Origin: a virus
DNA length: 39,653 nt
Reading direction: 5' to 3' (one strand)
Virus record (IMG/VR): IMGVR_UViG_3300024520_000193
Coordinates: 1 to 39,653 of that record
Below are positions 23,426 to 31,498 of this stretch, piece by piece. The position numbers and the translations under genes are program-made. The number at the start of each line of letters is the position of its first letter. The stretch's first letter is position 1. Under the pieces are notes generated by a model. The model worked only from the letters and a program-made list of their open reading frames with translations. It had not been told where the DNA came from and did not search any database.

Positions 23426-23866
23426 ATGGAAGCATTAAAAAGACAATTTACAACCGCTTTATTTGTTGCAGGTGGTTTGGCAGGTGGAGCAACAACCCGA
23501 ATGTTTATTGAAACAGGAACAAAACGGCTAAAAATCAACTTGCGATATTCAGCCGATGCGGGAAACTGCCAGTTTTCATTCAATGAAAATGCAACAATAG
23601 GAGCAGGTGGAACAACACCACCATCGACCAGGTTTAATCTTGAAGTTGGGGATACGGCTGATTTTACATTGACACAAGATGCAGCAGTAACAGCAGCAGG
23701 AACAGCCGTTGTTCAAGCACTTTCTCTTGGAGCGCAAGCGACAATTCAATGGGTACAAAAGCCTTTTATGTTAGCACCGAACACAACGTATCAATTAATC
23801 ATTCAGAACTTCACAGGTGGAGCGTTAAACCCGTCTATTGACGTTCTGATAACGCAAGACGCTTGA
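23426..23866 (+). CDS. Beta-rich virion-associated protein (146 aa)
   Basis: Starts two bases after the fibre stop. Mostly small residues and beta strands (RLKINLRYSADAGNCQFSF, then VQALSLGAQATIQWVQ), which suggests a jelly-roll of the decoration or fibre-tip type. No family recognised. Overlaps the following glycosyltransferase (TTGA). Confidence 0.5.
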   Translation: MEALKRQFTTALFVAGGLAGGATTRMFIETGTKRLKINLRYSADAGNCQFSFNENATIGAGGTTPPSTRFNLEVGDTADFTLTQDAAVTAAGTAVVQALSLGAQATIQWVQKPFMLAPNTTYQLIIQNFTGGALNPSIDVLITQDA

Positions 23867-24684
23867 AAGGAATTTTAATACTTGCACTTGGATATCCGCA
23901 ATATGGACGGATGGCGGCAGCATTGGCGCAGTCTATCCGTTGGCATTCGGACATTCCTATTGCCTTAGCTTATGCTGATGGTGGTTTACCAAGTAATACA
24001 AAGGCATTTGATAAACTGATTGAAATTCCCAAAGAATATTGGTATACGTGGCACGCTGAATATTTCAGGCCGAAAGTATGGTTGGATAAGTTAACACCGT
24101 TTAAAGAAACTTTGTATTTAGACGCTGATATAATTTGGTTACCACATAAAGAAGCTAATATCAATATCCTTTTGGAAGAACTGAAAGACGTTGATTTTGC
24201 TATGCCGTATCGTTCTAAATCAAGCCTAACAGCTGATGGTTCTGACTGGTGTGACCTTAAAGAACTAAAACACAAGTATAAATTCAAAAACGAAACCTAC
24301 TATAATGTTTCAAGCGAATTGATTTGGTTCAAAAAAGGCGAAATAATAAGGGAAGCGCGAAAGCATTATGACAGTTTAAAAGTCACTTTAAAATATCACG
24401 TTGGAAATTGTGTCCCTGACGAATTACCTTATTCCATAGCCTTAATGAAGAAAGAACAAAAGCCGAATGAGTTTACAGATTGGCGGCCTGTTTATTGGGA
24501 AAACGTAGAAAAGAAACACCCAACACCAGGCCAAAAACTTCCTTTTTTCGCATTTTCAATGGGAGGCGGAAGAACCCAAAAGCACCAAAGGCGATATTAT
24601 GAAAGCATGGCAAGACTTTATAATAAGCAAAACCCGATTTCGTGGATTGATAAGGCGGTATTTGCGCCTGAAAGAACGGTATAA
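23863..24684 (+). CDS. Glycosyltransferase, GT-A fold (GT8-like)
   Basis: 273 residues with a TTG start inside a TTGA overlap. It has the GT-A layout: an N-terminal Rossmann-like strand (GILILALGYPQY), TLYLDADIIWLP with the metal-binding Asp-Ala-Asp at 87-89, then a YYNVSSELIWFKKGE acceptor region. It would transfer a sugar from a nucleotide sugar. It is co-linear with fibre and portal genes, unlike the minus-strand glycosyltransferase operon, so its target may be the virion. Donor and acceptor cannot be seen. Confidence 0.75.
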   Translation: MKGILILALGYPQYGRMAAALAQSIRWHSDIPIALAYADGGLPSNTKAFDKLIEIPKEYWYTWHAEYFRPKVWLDKLTPFKETLYLDADIIWLPHKEANINILLEELKDVDFAMPYRSKSSLTADGSDWCDLKELKHKYKFKNETYYNVSSELIWFKKGEIIREARKHYDSLKVTLKYHVGNCVPDELPYSIALMKKEQKPNEFTDWRPVYWENVEKKHPTPGQKLPFFAFSMGGGRTQKHQRRYYESMARLYNKQNPISWIDKAVFAPERTV

Positions 24685-26453
24685 TGGAAGTCACAGTAAA
24701 CAGCATTTCGCCCTATTTTAATGGGCAATTAACACACCCGGCTTATTCTGAAGCCGTTGATAAGATGGAACACCTATTGTTTCATTTTGATGGTCACAAA
24801 ATCCTTGAAGAAAGCGGGCAAAAGCGGTTGAATAAATACTTTAATCGGCTGATTTTAGAAACGCGACCAGGCGAAACCGAAAAAATCAAGAACTACCGAA
24901 AACATATTTACGTTGACGAAACAACCATTATCCCGAAGAAGGTTCTAAATACGTTAAAGAAAATCCCAAAGGCTAACGATTGGTCAATTTCTTACAAACA
25001 AAGCGAAGTCCCTGCGGTTATTGGAGCAAATGACACCTTAGAAAAATACACAACTGAAAAATACCCTGTATTTGGCAGTTTAACTAATTGGGTTTTTGAC
25101 TTCTTTTTAAGAAAGATATTAATTGACCCGAATGGATTGTGTTATGTTTTACCCGAGTTTAATGTTGAAGCAAACCAGTTTTTGAAACCTACTGCAAGGT
25201 ATGTAAATAGTTCAGACCTGTTAGAATACAAGGCCGATGAATTGGTTATTATTAAGGGGATGGAATTGTTCAGCAACGGTCAAAAGACGTGGGTTGACAA
25301 GGTTTTGAAGATTATCACAAGAAACAACGGAAGGATTGAACTTTGGACAGCGACACCAGTAAAGGTAGAACCCTATTTTGTTTTGAATTTTGAACGCGAT
25401 TTAGGAATTGAGGAATTTCCAGCATGGCGAGTAGGCGGTGAAAGTGTTGAAATGATAAAGGAAACGCCCATTTATAATTCTTTCGTTCATGAAATGTTGC
25501 CACCATTGGACAAGGCAGCAAGGGAAACCAACGACTTAGACAGTAGCGTTATTCTTCACTTATTTCCATCCATGTATTATATCGGTGGGCAGTCGTGTAA
25601 TTCTTGCCAGGGAACAGGTCAAATTCCAAAGGATGGCGGGATGGTGGTTTGTGGTCAATGTAAAGGCGGAGGCCAAATGTTGCATTCACCCTATACAGAT
25701 ATAGAAGTTCAGAAAGCTAAAATCGGTGAACAGCAAGTGCCAACACCACCAGCAGGATATATCGAAAAGGACGTTGACCCGCTTAAACTACAAGACGAGC
25801 GTATTGATAAGCACTATTTTAAAGCCTTGTCAGCGGTTAATATGGAATTCCTTGCCGAAACACCATTGAACCAAAGTGGTAAGGCTAAGGAAGTAGATAA
25901 GGAAGAACTGAATACGTTTGTTTATGATGTAGCCAAACACACGGTAAACACCGAAAAGAAAATCACAGGATTGATTAATGAATATAGATATTCGGTAATT
26001 GTTCCAAACCAGGAAACCAGGGATAAGATGTTGCCGACTTTTAATTATCCACAGGATTTTTCTATTTTAACCAGCAACCAAAGATTGAGCGAAGTAAGCA
26101 AAGCCCGTGAAGCAAAGGTTGACCCTGCAATAATAGCAGAACAGGAAAAGGACTATGCGAATAGTCAGTTTAAAACACAACCAATAGCAAAGGGAAAAGT
26201 CACAGCCATAATTAATATAAACCCATTTCCAGGCAGAGGAAGTGAGGAAATTGATAACGGTTTACTTGCGGGTACAATTACTAAAAAAGACGCTGTAATT
26301 TCAACTTATGTAAGTGATTTTGTGGAACAGGCAATAAGCAAAAATTCAGACTTTATCAATTTCGACCTGGACAAGCAAAAGGAGATTATTTCTACAATGG
26401 CTGATGCTAAAATATTAGAGTTAAATGCCGCTAATAACCGACCTACTGAATGA
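24684..26453 (+). CDS. Portal protein with a DnaJ-like zinc-finger insertion
   Basis: A 589-residue protein that fits the portal by size and position before a MuF-type gene. Its central part (ARETNDLDSSVILHLFPSM) and helical C-terminal half (AKHTVNTEKKITGLINEYRY) fit the portal stem and wing. The unusual part is residues 305-330: two CxxC-x-G-x-G motifs (CNSCQGTG and CGQCKGGG, Cys305/308/323/326), like half of a DnaJ zinc finger. The portal forms the 12-fold DNA gate where terminase docks. Confidence 0.7.
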   Translation: MEVTVNSISPYFNGQLTHPAYSEAVDKMEHLLFHFDGHKILEESGQKRLNKYFNRLILETRPGETEKIKNYRKHIYVDETTIIPKKVLNTLKKIPKANDWSISYKQSEVPAVIGANDTLEKYTTEKYPVFGSLTNWVFDFFLRKILIDPNGLCYVLPEFNVEANQFLKPTARYVNSSDLLEYKADELVIIKGMELFSNGQKTWVDKVLKIITRNNGRIELWTATPVKVEPYFVLNFERDLGIEEFPAWRVGGESVEMIKETPIYNSFVHEMLPPLDKAARETNDLDSSVILHLFPSMYYIGGQSCNSCQGTGQIPKDGGMVVCGQCKGGGQMLHSPYTDIEVQKAKIGEQQVPTPPAGYIEKDVDPLKLQDERIDKHYFKALSAVNMEFLAETPLNQSGKAKEVDKEELNTFVYDVAKHTVNTEKKITGLINEYRYSVIVPNQETRDKMLPTFNYPQDFSILTSNQRLSEVSKAREAKVDPAIIAEQEKDYANSQFKTQPIAKGKVTAIININPFPGRGSEEIDNGLLAGTITKKDAVISTYVSDFVEQAISKNSDFINFDLDKQKEIISTMADAKILELNAANNRPTE

Positions 26454-27312
26454 AATTGATAACGCTGTTATTGATTTTGAAAAGGTTTTACCAGGAATAG
26501 AAAAGGAAGTTGCCGGGGAAATCAATGCCCTTCTTAGCCAGTTAGACACCCGAAATGGTATTTTAAAACCCACAGTAAAGAATTTACGGGCAGTTCAAAG
26601 GTTAAAGGATAAGATATACCAAGCGGTAATAAATAAGTCCTACACAGCCAACGTAACAGGCTTGATTAATAGCTATTCCACTATTTCAGGCATTCAGGAT
26701 AGGTACTTTTCTACCTTATCTACCACATTCACTAAGTCAGCCGTATTAAATGAAGTCAGTAAGATTGCCAGGATAAACACTTTTGAAAGTTTAACGGGTG
26801 CGGGAATTCAAAGCGAATTAGTTGAACAAGTTTTGGACAAAGCCCTTAATAATGTAAAAAGTGCCAGCAGTTACGCTAATTTGAGGGATGAAATTGATTT
26901 CTTTATTCGTGGAAGCAAAGACATTCCCGGCAAGATGCGTGCATATTCGGGACTAATAGTTAGGGATAGTATTAACCAGTTTTCAGCGTCTTATTCGGAA
27001 ACGGTTGCCGCTGATTTAGGTTTAAAGTGGTTTCAATATGTCGGGACAAAGGTTGCCGATAGCCGGGAATGGTGCGTTGCAATGGTCAAAAAAAGGTGGG
27101 TGCATGAAAGTGAATTACCTAAGTTAGTAAAAGGAACGGTAAACGGTAAACGAGTACCGATTTATGACAGGACCGGACTACCGCAGGGCATGATAGCCGG
27201 CACAAATGCTAAGAATGTTAAAATAAGGCGAGGCGGTTGGAATTGTATGCACCAGTTAATTCCCGTTAGCGAAAAGTTAGTACCACAAAGCGCAAAAGAT
27301 AAGATAAAATAG
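26425..27312 (+). CDS. MuF / SPP1 gp7-like head morphogenesis protein
   Basis: 295 residues overlapping the portal gene by 29 bases. The N-terminal 200 residues are helical. The C-terminal domain has the usual Cys/His pattern: GTKVADSREWCVAMVKKRW, then GGWNCMHQLIPVS. This domain (phage Mu protein F-like) is a minor head protein that binds the portal and is ejected with DNA in some phages. No toxin domain is fused to it. Confidence 0.75.
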   Translation: MPLITDLLNEIDNAVIDFEKVLPGIEKEVAGEINALLSQLDTRNGILKPTVKNLRAVQRLKDKIYQAVINKSYTANVTGLINSYSTISGIQDRYFSTLSTTFTKSAVLNEVSKIARINTFESLTGAGIQSELVEQVLDKALNNVKSASSYANLRDEIDFFIRGSKDIPGKMRAYSGLIVRDSINQFSASYSETVAADLGLKWFQYVGTKVADSREWCVAMVKKRWVHESELPKLVKGTVNGKRVPIYDRTGLPQGMIAGTNAKNVKIRRGGWNCMHQLIPVSEKLVPQSAKDKIK

Positions 27313-27336
27313 TAGTTTTGTAATTCTTCATGGCAA

Positions 27337-27386
27337 GTGTTTTAGGGCGGAGTTTGGTTGCTTCGCCCTTTTTTTGTCTAAAACAC
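27337..27386 (+). terminator. Nested hairpin terminator after MuF gene
   Basis: AGGGCG (27344-27349) pairs with CGCCCT (27364-27369), followed by a T run to 27375. Outside this, GTGTTTTAG (27337-27345) pairs with CTAAAACAC (27378-27386). It ends the plus-strand structural transcript 25 bases after the gene. Confidence 0.75.
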
Positions 27387-27467
27387 TAAAAAAAAGCAAA
27401 ATATAGGGGCGTATATTGGGATGATATGGATAGTATTTTTACTAACGAAACAGGCCTCTATACAAAA

Positions 27468-28145
27468 CTATAAACCTGGTTTGCACCATTTAACTGATTT
27501 GACCGCCTGCGTTTGTGGGCGGTCATTTTTTTTGTGCAGTTCGTAAATGGTTTGACTTAAATTAATCGGGTATTGCTTCATCCATCCTTGTTTGTGGCTA
27601 ATTACATACATAGGCGACTTGTTTATTTGAGCAAACAAACCGACCCAAATATCCGCCATATTTTTAATAGGCAAATCGGACGGTTTTAACGGGTTATGCC
27701 TTGTATCGAATAACATTACACCAGTTCCAAGAATATGCACTTGTAGCGTCTTTAAAACGTCATGTAAACAATGGTAAATAGTTCGGGACGTATAATAGTT
27801 TCTAACTGGTGTTTGAATATCGCAACCATGAACACCGACTAAGGATTTTCTATTCTTGTTTAATCTTATTAGAAGCCTTTTAATACAATTTTCAGGGTAA
27901 ATTAAATCGTCATCACAGGAAAAATACAAGCCTTTGACCTGGTCCACAAATCGGAATTTGCCAACGTCACCGTATTCGCCACGCTGAAAGGACCAGTTTA
28001 TTTTCTTATCCTCAAAAGGCTTTTCTTTCCAACCAGTTAGGCAAATGTTGAATTCATCCACTTGGTAATAAAGACTATTAATAGCGGTTTCCATTGCCTT
28101 TGCCCGAGGGCGCAAAGCAGCCATTCCCGCTATGATGGTTTCCAT
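27468..28145 (-). CDS. Glycosyltransferase, GT-A (family 2-like)
   Basis: 225 residues, last gene of the minus-strand operon. It starts at an ATG with start 28145 and contains YFSCDDDLIYPENCIKRL, an acidic metal-binding run typical of family 2-like enzymes, followed by HGCDIQ and GTGVMLFDTRHNP and a final HKQGWMKQYP. Its start overlaps the FkbM gene by 16 bases. The C-terminal codons contain a plus-strand terminator hairpin. Donor and acceptor are unknown. Confidence 0.7.
   Translation of the reverse strand: METIIAGMAALRPRAKAMETAINSLYYQVDEFNICLTGWKEKPFEDKKINWSFQRGEYGDVGKFRFVDQVKGLYFSCDDDLIYPENCIKRLLIRLNKNRKSLVGVHGCDIQTPVRNYYTSRTIYHCLHDVLKTLQVHILGTGVMLFDTRHNPLKPSDLPIKNMADIWVGLFAQINKSPMYVISHKQGWMKQYPINLSQTIYELHKKNDRPQTQAVKSVKWCKPGL
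27500..27533 (+). terminator. Second plus-strand hairpin terminator, inside the minus-strand gene end
   Basis: TGACCGCC (27500-27507) pairs with GGCGGTCA (27518-27525), followed by eight T. It faces plus-strand transcription yet lies within the last codons of the minus-strand glycosyltransferase. It would stop read-through into the antisense of that operon. Confidence 0.7.
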
Positions 28146-28774
28146 ACGTGAGTTTCTGTATGATTTAAAGTGATTGGCAGTTTTTGGTAGTCAGGCAACA
28201 TGAATGAAACGGTTGCTGTTTCGTCTGTTTCAACTGACACCACCGGCCTAAAAATGTTTACAATATCCTTACAACCATCTAATGCATCCAATTCGCAGCC
28301 CTCAACGTCAATTTTAATATAATCTATTTGTTCGTCAATAACATTATCTAATTCACAGCAAACCACAGCCTGACCAACATTGGAAAACTCCACCATGCCA
28401 CAGTTGTTTTCATCTTTTAATATCACATTCTTTATATCATTTTCACAATATGCCGCCACGTTCAACGGCAGTATGTTAGCACAACTATTCAGGTGAATAT
28501 TTTCTACCAATTCCACGAAGTTTTTCAAATATGGTTCAATGGCATAGACCCTGTTAGCTTGCATGACCTTTGAAAAGAAAATAGAATGGTTGCCCACGTT
28601 TGCGCCAATGTCCAAAATATTCATTCCTTGGGGAAGGTTATTGTAGCACCAAGTTAATAGTTGGTTGCGGCCTGTTTCATAAAAATTGCCCGACAACCAA
28701 CATTTTTGGATGTGGTCCTGTTCGTTAGTAACGTTAAAATGTGCGGGAATTCCTTTAAATTTTACTTTGTTCAT
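28130..28774 (-). CDS. FkbM-family methyltransferase
   Basis: 214 residues. The SAM-binding motif I is ILDIGANVGNHSIFFSK, with VYAIEPYLKNFVELVENI as motif II; YIKIDVEGCELDALDG is the signature of the FkbM family. These enzymes O-methylate sugars or glycan ends. Placed between glycosyltransferases, it probably methylates the sugar they add. It overlaps its neighbours by four bases upstream and 16 bases downstream. Confidence 0.88.
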   Translation of the reverse strand: MNKVKFKGIPAHFNVTNEQDHIQKCWLSGNFYETGRNQLLTWCYNNLPQGMNILDIGANVGNHSIFFSKVMQANRVYAIEPYLKNFVELVENIHLNSCANILPLNVAAYCENDIKNVILKDENNCGMVEFSNVGQAVVCCELDNVIDEQIDYIKIDVEGCELDALDGCKDIVNIFRPVVSVETDETATVSFMLPDYQKLPITLNHTETHVWKPS

Positions 28775-29457
28775 AATACTGCAATGGTTGGGTTTTTCTT
28801 TCTTGCTTCAGGGTTCATTTGTGATGCTGATGGTTCTTTAAAGAAAACAAGTGATTTATCTACATGGTAAAGGCCGAATTCATTTAGCCGCATTGTCATA
28901 TTTTGACCAACGCCCGAACCGTAAAGTGGGTTTCGTTTCCAACGGTTTAAGCTGATGCTATCCACATAATATTCCAACTTTTCAAACAGCCTTAAATCAC
29001 AAATAAAACACCCGTCGATCCATCCTGTTAGATAAAAATTAAACTTATTGACTTTTATTGGAATAGGGTTTTGCCCGTTCCAGTTAGGCGAATTGTAGTT
29101 TTTAAGAAGCAGGATATTCAAAGCGATTGCCCGATGCTTAATTGCTTGCCAGTGTTTAAATGCCTCGTCTAAAAAGTTGGGAACTACAACCGCATCATCG
29201 GGCAACATTATAAACCTTTCATAAGATTTGTCAACCATCTTGAATAAGTTGGTGCAGGTTTTCCAATAAAGTTCTTTGCCGTGATTTCCATGCTGGTAGT
29301 TGTATTCGATTTCCAGGAAATTATAAGGCGGAAATATCATTTTGTTGTCGCTGCCATCATCATTAATAGACACTTTCAACGGTTCTGTATCAAGTTGTGC
29401 CAGTAGGGCAAGCAATTCAGCCTGACGATTATAGGTGTTTATTAGTATTTGGGTCAT
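28771..29457 (-). CDS. Glycosyltransferase, family 2-like
   Basis: 228 residues. The start INTYNRQAELLALLAQL with SINDDGSDN, then FIMLPDDAVVVP, is the classic GT2 pattern: nucleotide-sugar binding strand followed by an Asp-Asp motif. A later NPLYGSGVGQNMTMRLNEFG region fits the acceptor side. It overlaps the previous and next genes by four bases each. Confidence 0.8.
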   Translation of the reverse strand: MTQILINTYNRQAELLALLAQLDTEPLKVSINDDGSDNKMIFPPYNFLEIEYNYQHGNHGKELYWKTCTNLFKMVDKSYERFIMLPDDAVVVPNFLDEAFKHWQAIKHRAIALNILLLKNYNSPNWNGQNPIPIKVNKFNFYLTGWIDGCFICDLRLFEKLEYYVDSISLNRWKRNPLYGSGVGQNMTMRLNEFGLYHVDKSLVFFKEPSASQMNPEARKKNPTIAVL

Positions 29458-30080
29458 AACGGGTTTGTAATATGTTTCATGTCTTGATGGCCTATGCTGG
29501 AAACGTCACCAATATGGCGGCAAATGGACGGTTTATGGTACATGGTTGGAATTCCTATTTCTTTAAACGTGGTACACACAATAGCATCCACCTGTTCATT
29601 CTTTGAATAGTTTAAAAGATGATCCGTGTACATTGGATGCTCAATAAGTTGTTCGGCTGATTTTCGTGGAAATAGCAAAGCACAAGCACCAACGGAATTC
29701 CATCCATTGTTATAATGCTGCCAACCGTCTTTTTTCAACTTAGGTTTATAAAATACAGGTGTGTAAAATGAATAAAAGCCTATGTACTTCAATGGTTCTA
29801 ACTTGTTTACTAAATACGAACTTGTGAATTCAATGTCATCTTGAAGAACACACACAAAAGGGGCATTAGAAGCAGAAAGCAAATAGCGTAAAGCAAAATC
29901 CCAATTATGTAAACACCCTTTTTTTTTGTCGTGGGTTATAGTTTTATCCTTTGGCGTTGGATGGCTTCCAGGTTCGGCAATAACAGTACAGTTCATTAAC
30001 GAAATCGGCAAAGCCTTTAAAAGCCCGTCAATATAGTTTTCCGTACGTGGAGCAGTTGTTATAGCGGTTGCTATTTGCAC
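29454..30080 (-). CDS. Glycosyltransferase-like protein
   Basis: 208 residues. It begins with IATAITTAPRTENYIDGL and contains VCVLQDDIEFTSSYLV, a clear GT-A-type acidic motif, then GWNSVGACALLFPRKSAEQL and a C-terminal SICRHIGDVSS that recalls glycosyltransferases ending in 'H-x-G'. It overlaps the leader gene by ten bases, so all five minus-strand genes are probably one operon. Confidence 0.7.
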   Translation of the reverse strand: MQIATAITTAPRTENYIDGLLKALPISLMNCTVIAEPGSHPTPKDKTITHDKKKGCLHNWDFALRYLLSASNAPFVCVLQDDIEFTSSYLVNKLEPLKYIGFYSFYTPVFYKPKLKKDGWQHYNNGWNSVGACALLFPRKSAEQLIEHPMYTDHLLNYSKNEQVDAIVCTTFKEIGIPTMYHKPSICRHIGDVSSIGHQDMKHITNPL

Positions 30081-30229
30081 TTTCTTACCTTAGTAATTAG
30101 TAAATCAATCACCCGCGAAAGCCCGAAATGAACGTCTTTTTCCTGTATCATTTCGGCCTGTGTCTTGCGAATATACTCGATATTGTCAGGCGATGGATGG
30201 TAGCGAATACCGTTTTTTGTTGTGGACAT
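30071..30229 (-). CDS. Small ribbon-helix-helix-like leader protein (52 aa)
   Basis: The start is placed at the ATG at 30229, because a TACTTTTG promoter element ends eight bases before it; an upstream ATG at 30280 would add a hydrophobic N-terminus that is antisense of the control region. IEYIRKTQAEMIQEKDVHFG, then LSRVIDLLITKVRK, resembles a ribbon-helix-helix DNA-binding protein. As first gene of the operon it could repress it, but this is a guess. Confidence 0.55.
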   Translation of the reverse strand: MSTTKNGIRYHPSPDNIEYIRKTQAEMIQEKDVHFGLSRVIDLLITKVRKCK

Positions 30230-30237
30230 AGTAGGGG

Positions 30238-30245
30238 CAAAAGTA
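30238..30245 (-). promoter_or_regulatory. Minus-strand promoter element TACTTTTG
   Basis: Reads TACTTTTG on the minus strand, eight bases before the leader gene ATG at 30229. It drives the glycosyltransferase operon and is divergent from the plus-strand promoter at 30298-30305, about 50 bases away. Confidence 0.6.
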
Positions 30246-30297
30246 ACAAAAGGGGCAAGAAATACAAAAAACAGAACCAAAAGTTATCATGTAGTTT

Positions 30298-30305
30298 TAA
30301 CTTTG
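30298..30305 (+). promoter_or_regulatory. Promoter element TAACTTTG, four bases before ATG
   Basis: TAACTTTG is followed by TGCC and the ATG at 30310. It restarts plus-strand transcription for the capsid genes and would give a leaderless mRNA. Confidence 0.6.
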
Positions 30306-30309
30306 TGCC

Positions 30310-30669
30310 ATGCAAGAACTGATTAAAATTACATTCAAAGACGGAAATGAAGTAATAGTACCAAAGGCAGCAGAGCCAGGGCATAGAAAAGTTCACCCTG
30401 AAAAGATTGCAACCATTCAACCGCATGGTGAAGCTTCCGCAAATGCAGCCCAAAAGGAACGGCAGATAGGCGAAATGATCGCCCAAAAGCAAAAGGAAAT
30501 TGAAAAGCGATTGAAAAAGGAAAGCAGCGGGGATATTACTGAAAACAGCACAAAGTCAGAAATCGCACAAGCACTCACCGACAAAGGATTAAAATTTAAT
30601 CCAAACCACCGAAAATTAGATTTATTCAATATTTATGTTAGCAGCACAACTGATAAACAACCTATTTGA
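30310..30669 (+). CDS. Hypothetical protein upstream of scaffold (119 aa)
   Basis: An N-terminal beta domain (LIKITFKDGNEVIVPKA), a charged helix (QKERQIGEMIAQKQKEIEKR), and a C-terminal TKSEIAQALTDKGLKFNPNH that may be a small SAP-like or helix-extended module. It overlaps the scaffold gene by 35 bases. A role in head assembly or as a head-associated regulator is likely from position only. Confidence 0.5.
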   Translation: MQELIKITFKDGNEVIVPKAAEPGHRKVHPEKIATIQPHGEASANAAQKERQIGEMIAQKQKEIEKRLKKESSGDITENSTKSEIAQALTDKGLKFNPNHRKLDLFNIYVSSTTDKQPI

Positions 30670-31480
30670 GCAGGCAGGGATAACAGATCAAAAGGAAATT
30701 CAGGACAAATTAGCGCAAGTAAAGGACTTCGCTACAATGGAAGTTGAGGACGACTTAGCTAATAGACTAATCGGAAAAGACCGAATGTCGGTTGATGCCG
30801 CTAAGAATAACGGGGATTTAAAAAGCTATTTCACGGCACTTGCTTTAAACGGTGTTGATGCCGAAGTAAACAACGCCATCACAACGTATGGCCTGAATGC
30901 AGATGATTTTAAAGACGAAAAATCAAGCTATAAGAAAATTACCCTTGCATTGCAAAAAGCACAGGAAAAGTTAAAGACGGATTTAGGCAAAGGGAAAACG
31001 GATAACAAGGAACTGGTAGATAAAATCAACAGCCTTACCGCTGATTTAGCCACAAAGGAAACAGCGCACCAAAGCCAGGTAAATGAAATAAACGCAAGCC
31101 ACACAACTACGTTGAACAAAATGCAAATTGATAACCTGTTACGTGGTTACAAGTATGCACACGAAATGGATATTGAGGACAATGTTTTAATTGCTTCAAA
31201 TAAGGTACACTCCGAGTTAGCCTCGAAAGGGCTGAAATATACAAACGAAAACGGTAGTTTAACACTACAAAAAGAAGATGGAACAAAATACTTCGATGGT
31301 AACAAGGAAATTGATTTAAAAACCTTTACCGACACCGTTTTATCTTCCAGTAAATTATTGGCGACAACTAATCCAAATCCCGCACCAACACCAACACCCG
31401 CACCAAGCGGCAACGGAAATAGTAACGGATGGGACACAGTAGCCGCAAAAGCCAACGCAGCCTACGAGGCCGCTAAATAA
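30635..31480 (+). CDS. Scaffold protein candidate
   Basis: 281 residues placed directly before the major capsid gene. It is rich in Lys, Asp, Ala and long helices (ALQKAQEKLKTDLGKGKT, then VDKINSLTADLATKETAH), with a Pro/Thr/Ala linker (NPAPTPTPAPSG) and a short C-terminal helix. Scaffolds of this type guide capsid assembly and then leave or are cleaved. No protease gene was found nearby. Confidence 0.6.
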   Translation: MLAAQLINNLFEQAGITDQKEIQDKLAQVKDFATMEVEDDLANRLIGKDRMSVDAAKNNGDLKSYFTALALNGVDAEVNNAITTYGLNADDFKDEKSSYKKITLALQKAQEKLKTDLGKGKTDNKELVDKINSLTADLATKETAHQSQVNEINASHTTTLNKMQIDNLLRGYKYAHEMDIEDNVLIASNKVHSELASKGLKYTNENGSLTLQKEDGTKYFDGNKEIDLKTFTDTVLSSSKLLATTNPNPAPTPTPAPSGNGNSNGWDTVAAKANAAYEAAK

Positions 31481-31498
31481 CTTTAATACTATACTATT

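Noticed and set aside
27330-27390. Small ORF starting at the ATG after TAGTTTTG
   Set aside because: It would run through the terminator hairpin and encodes only about 19 residues without any pattern.
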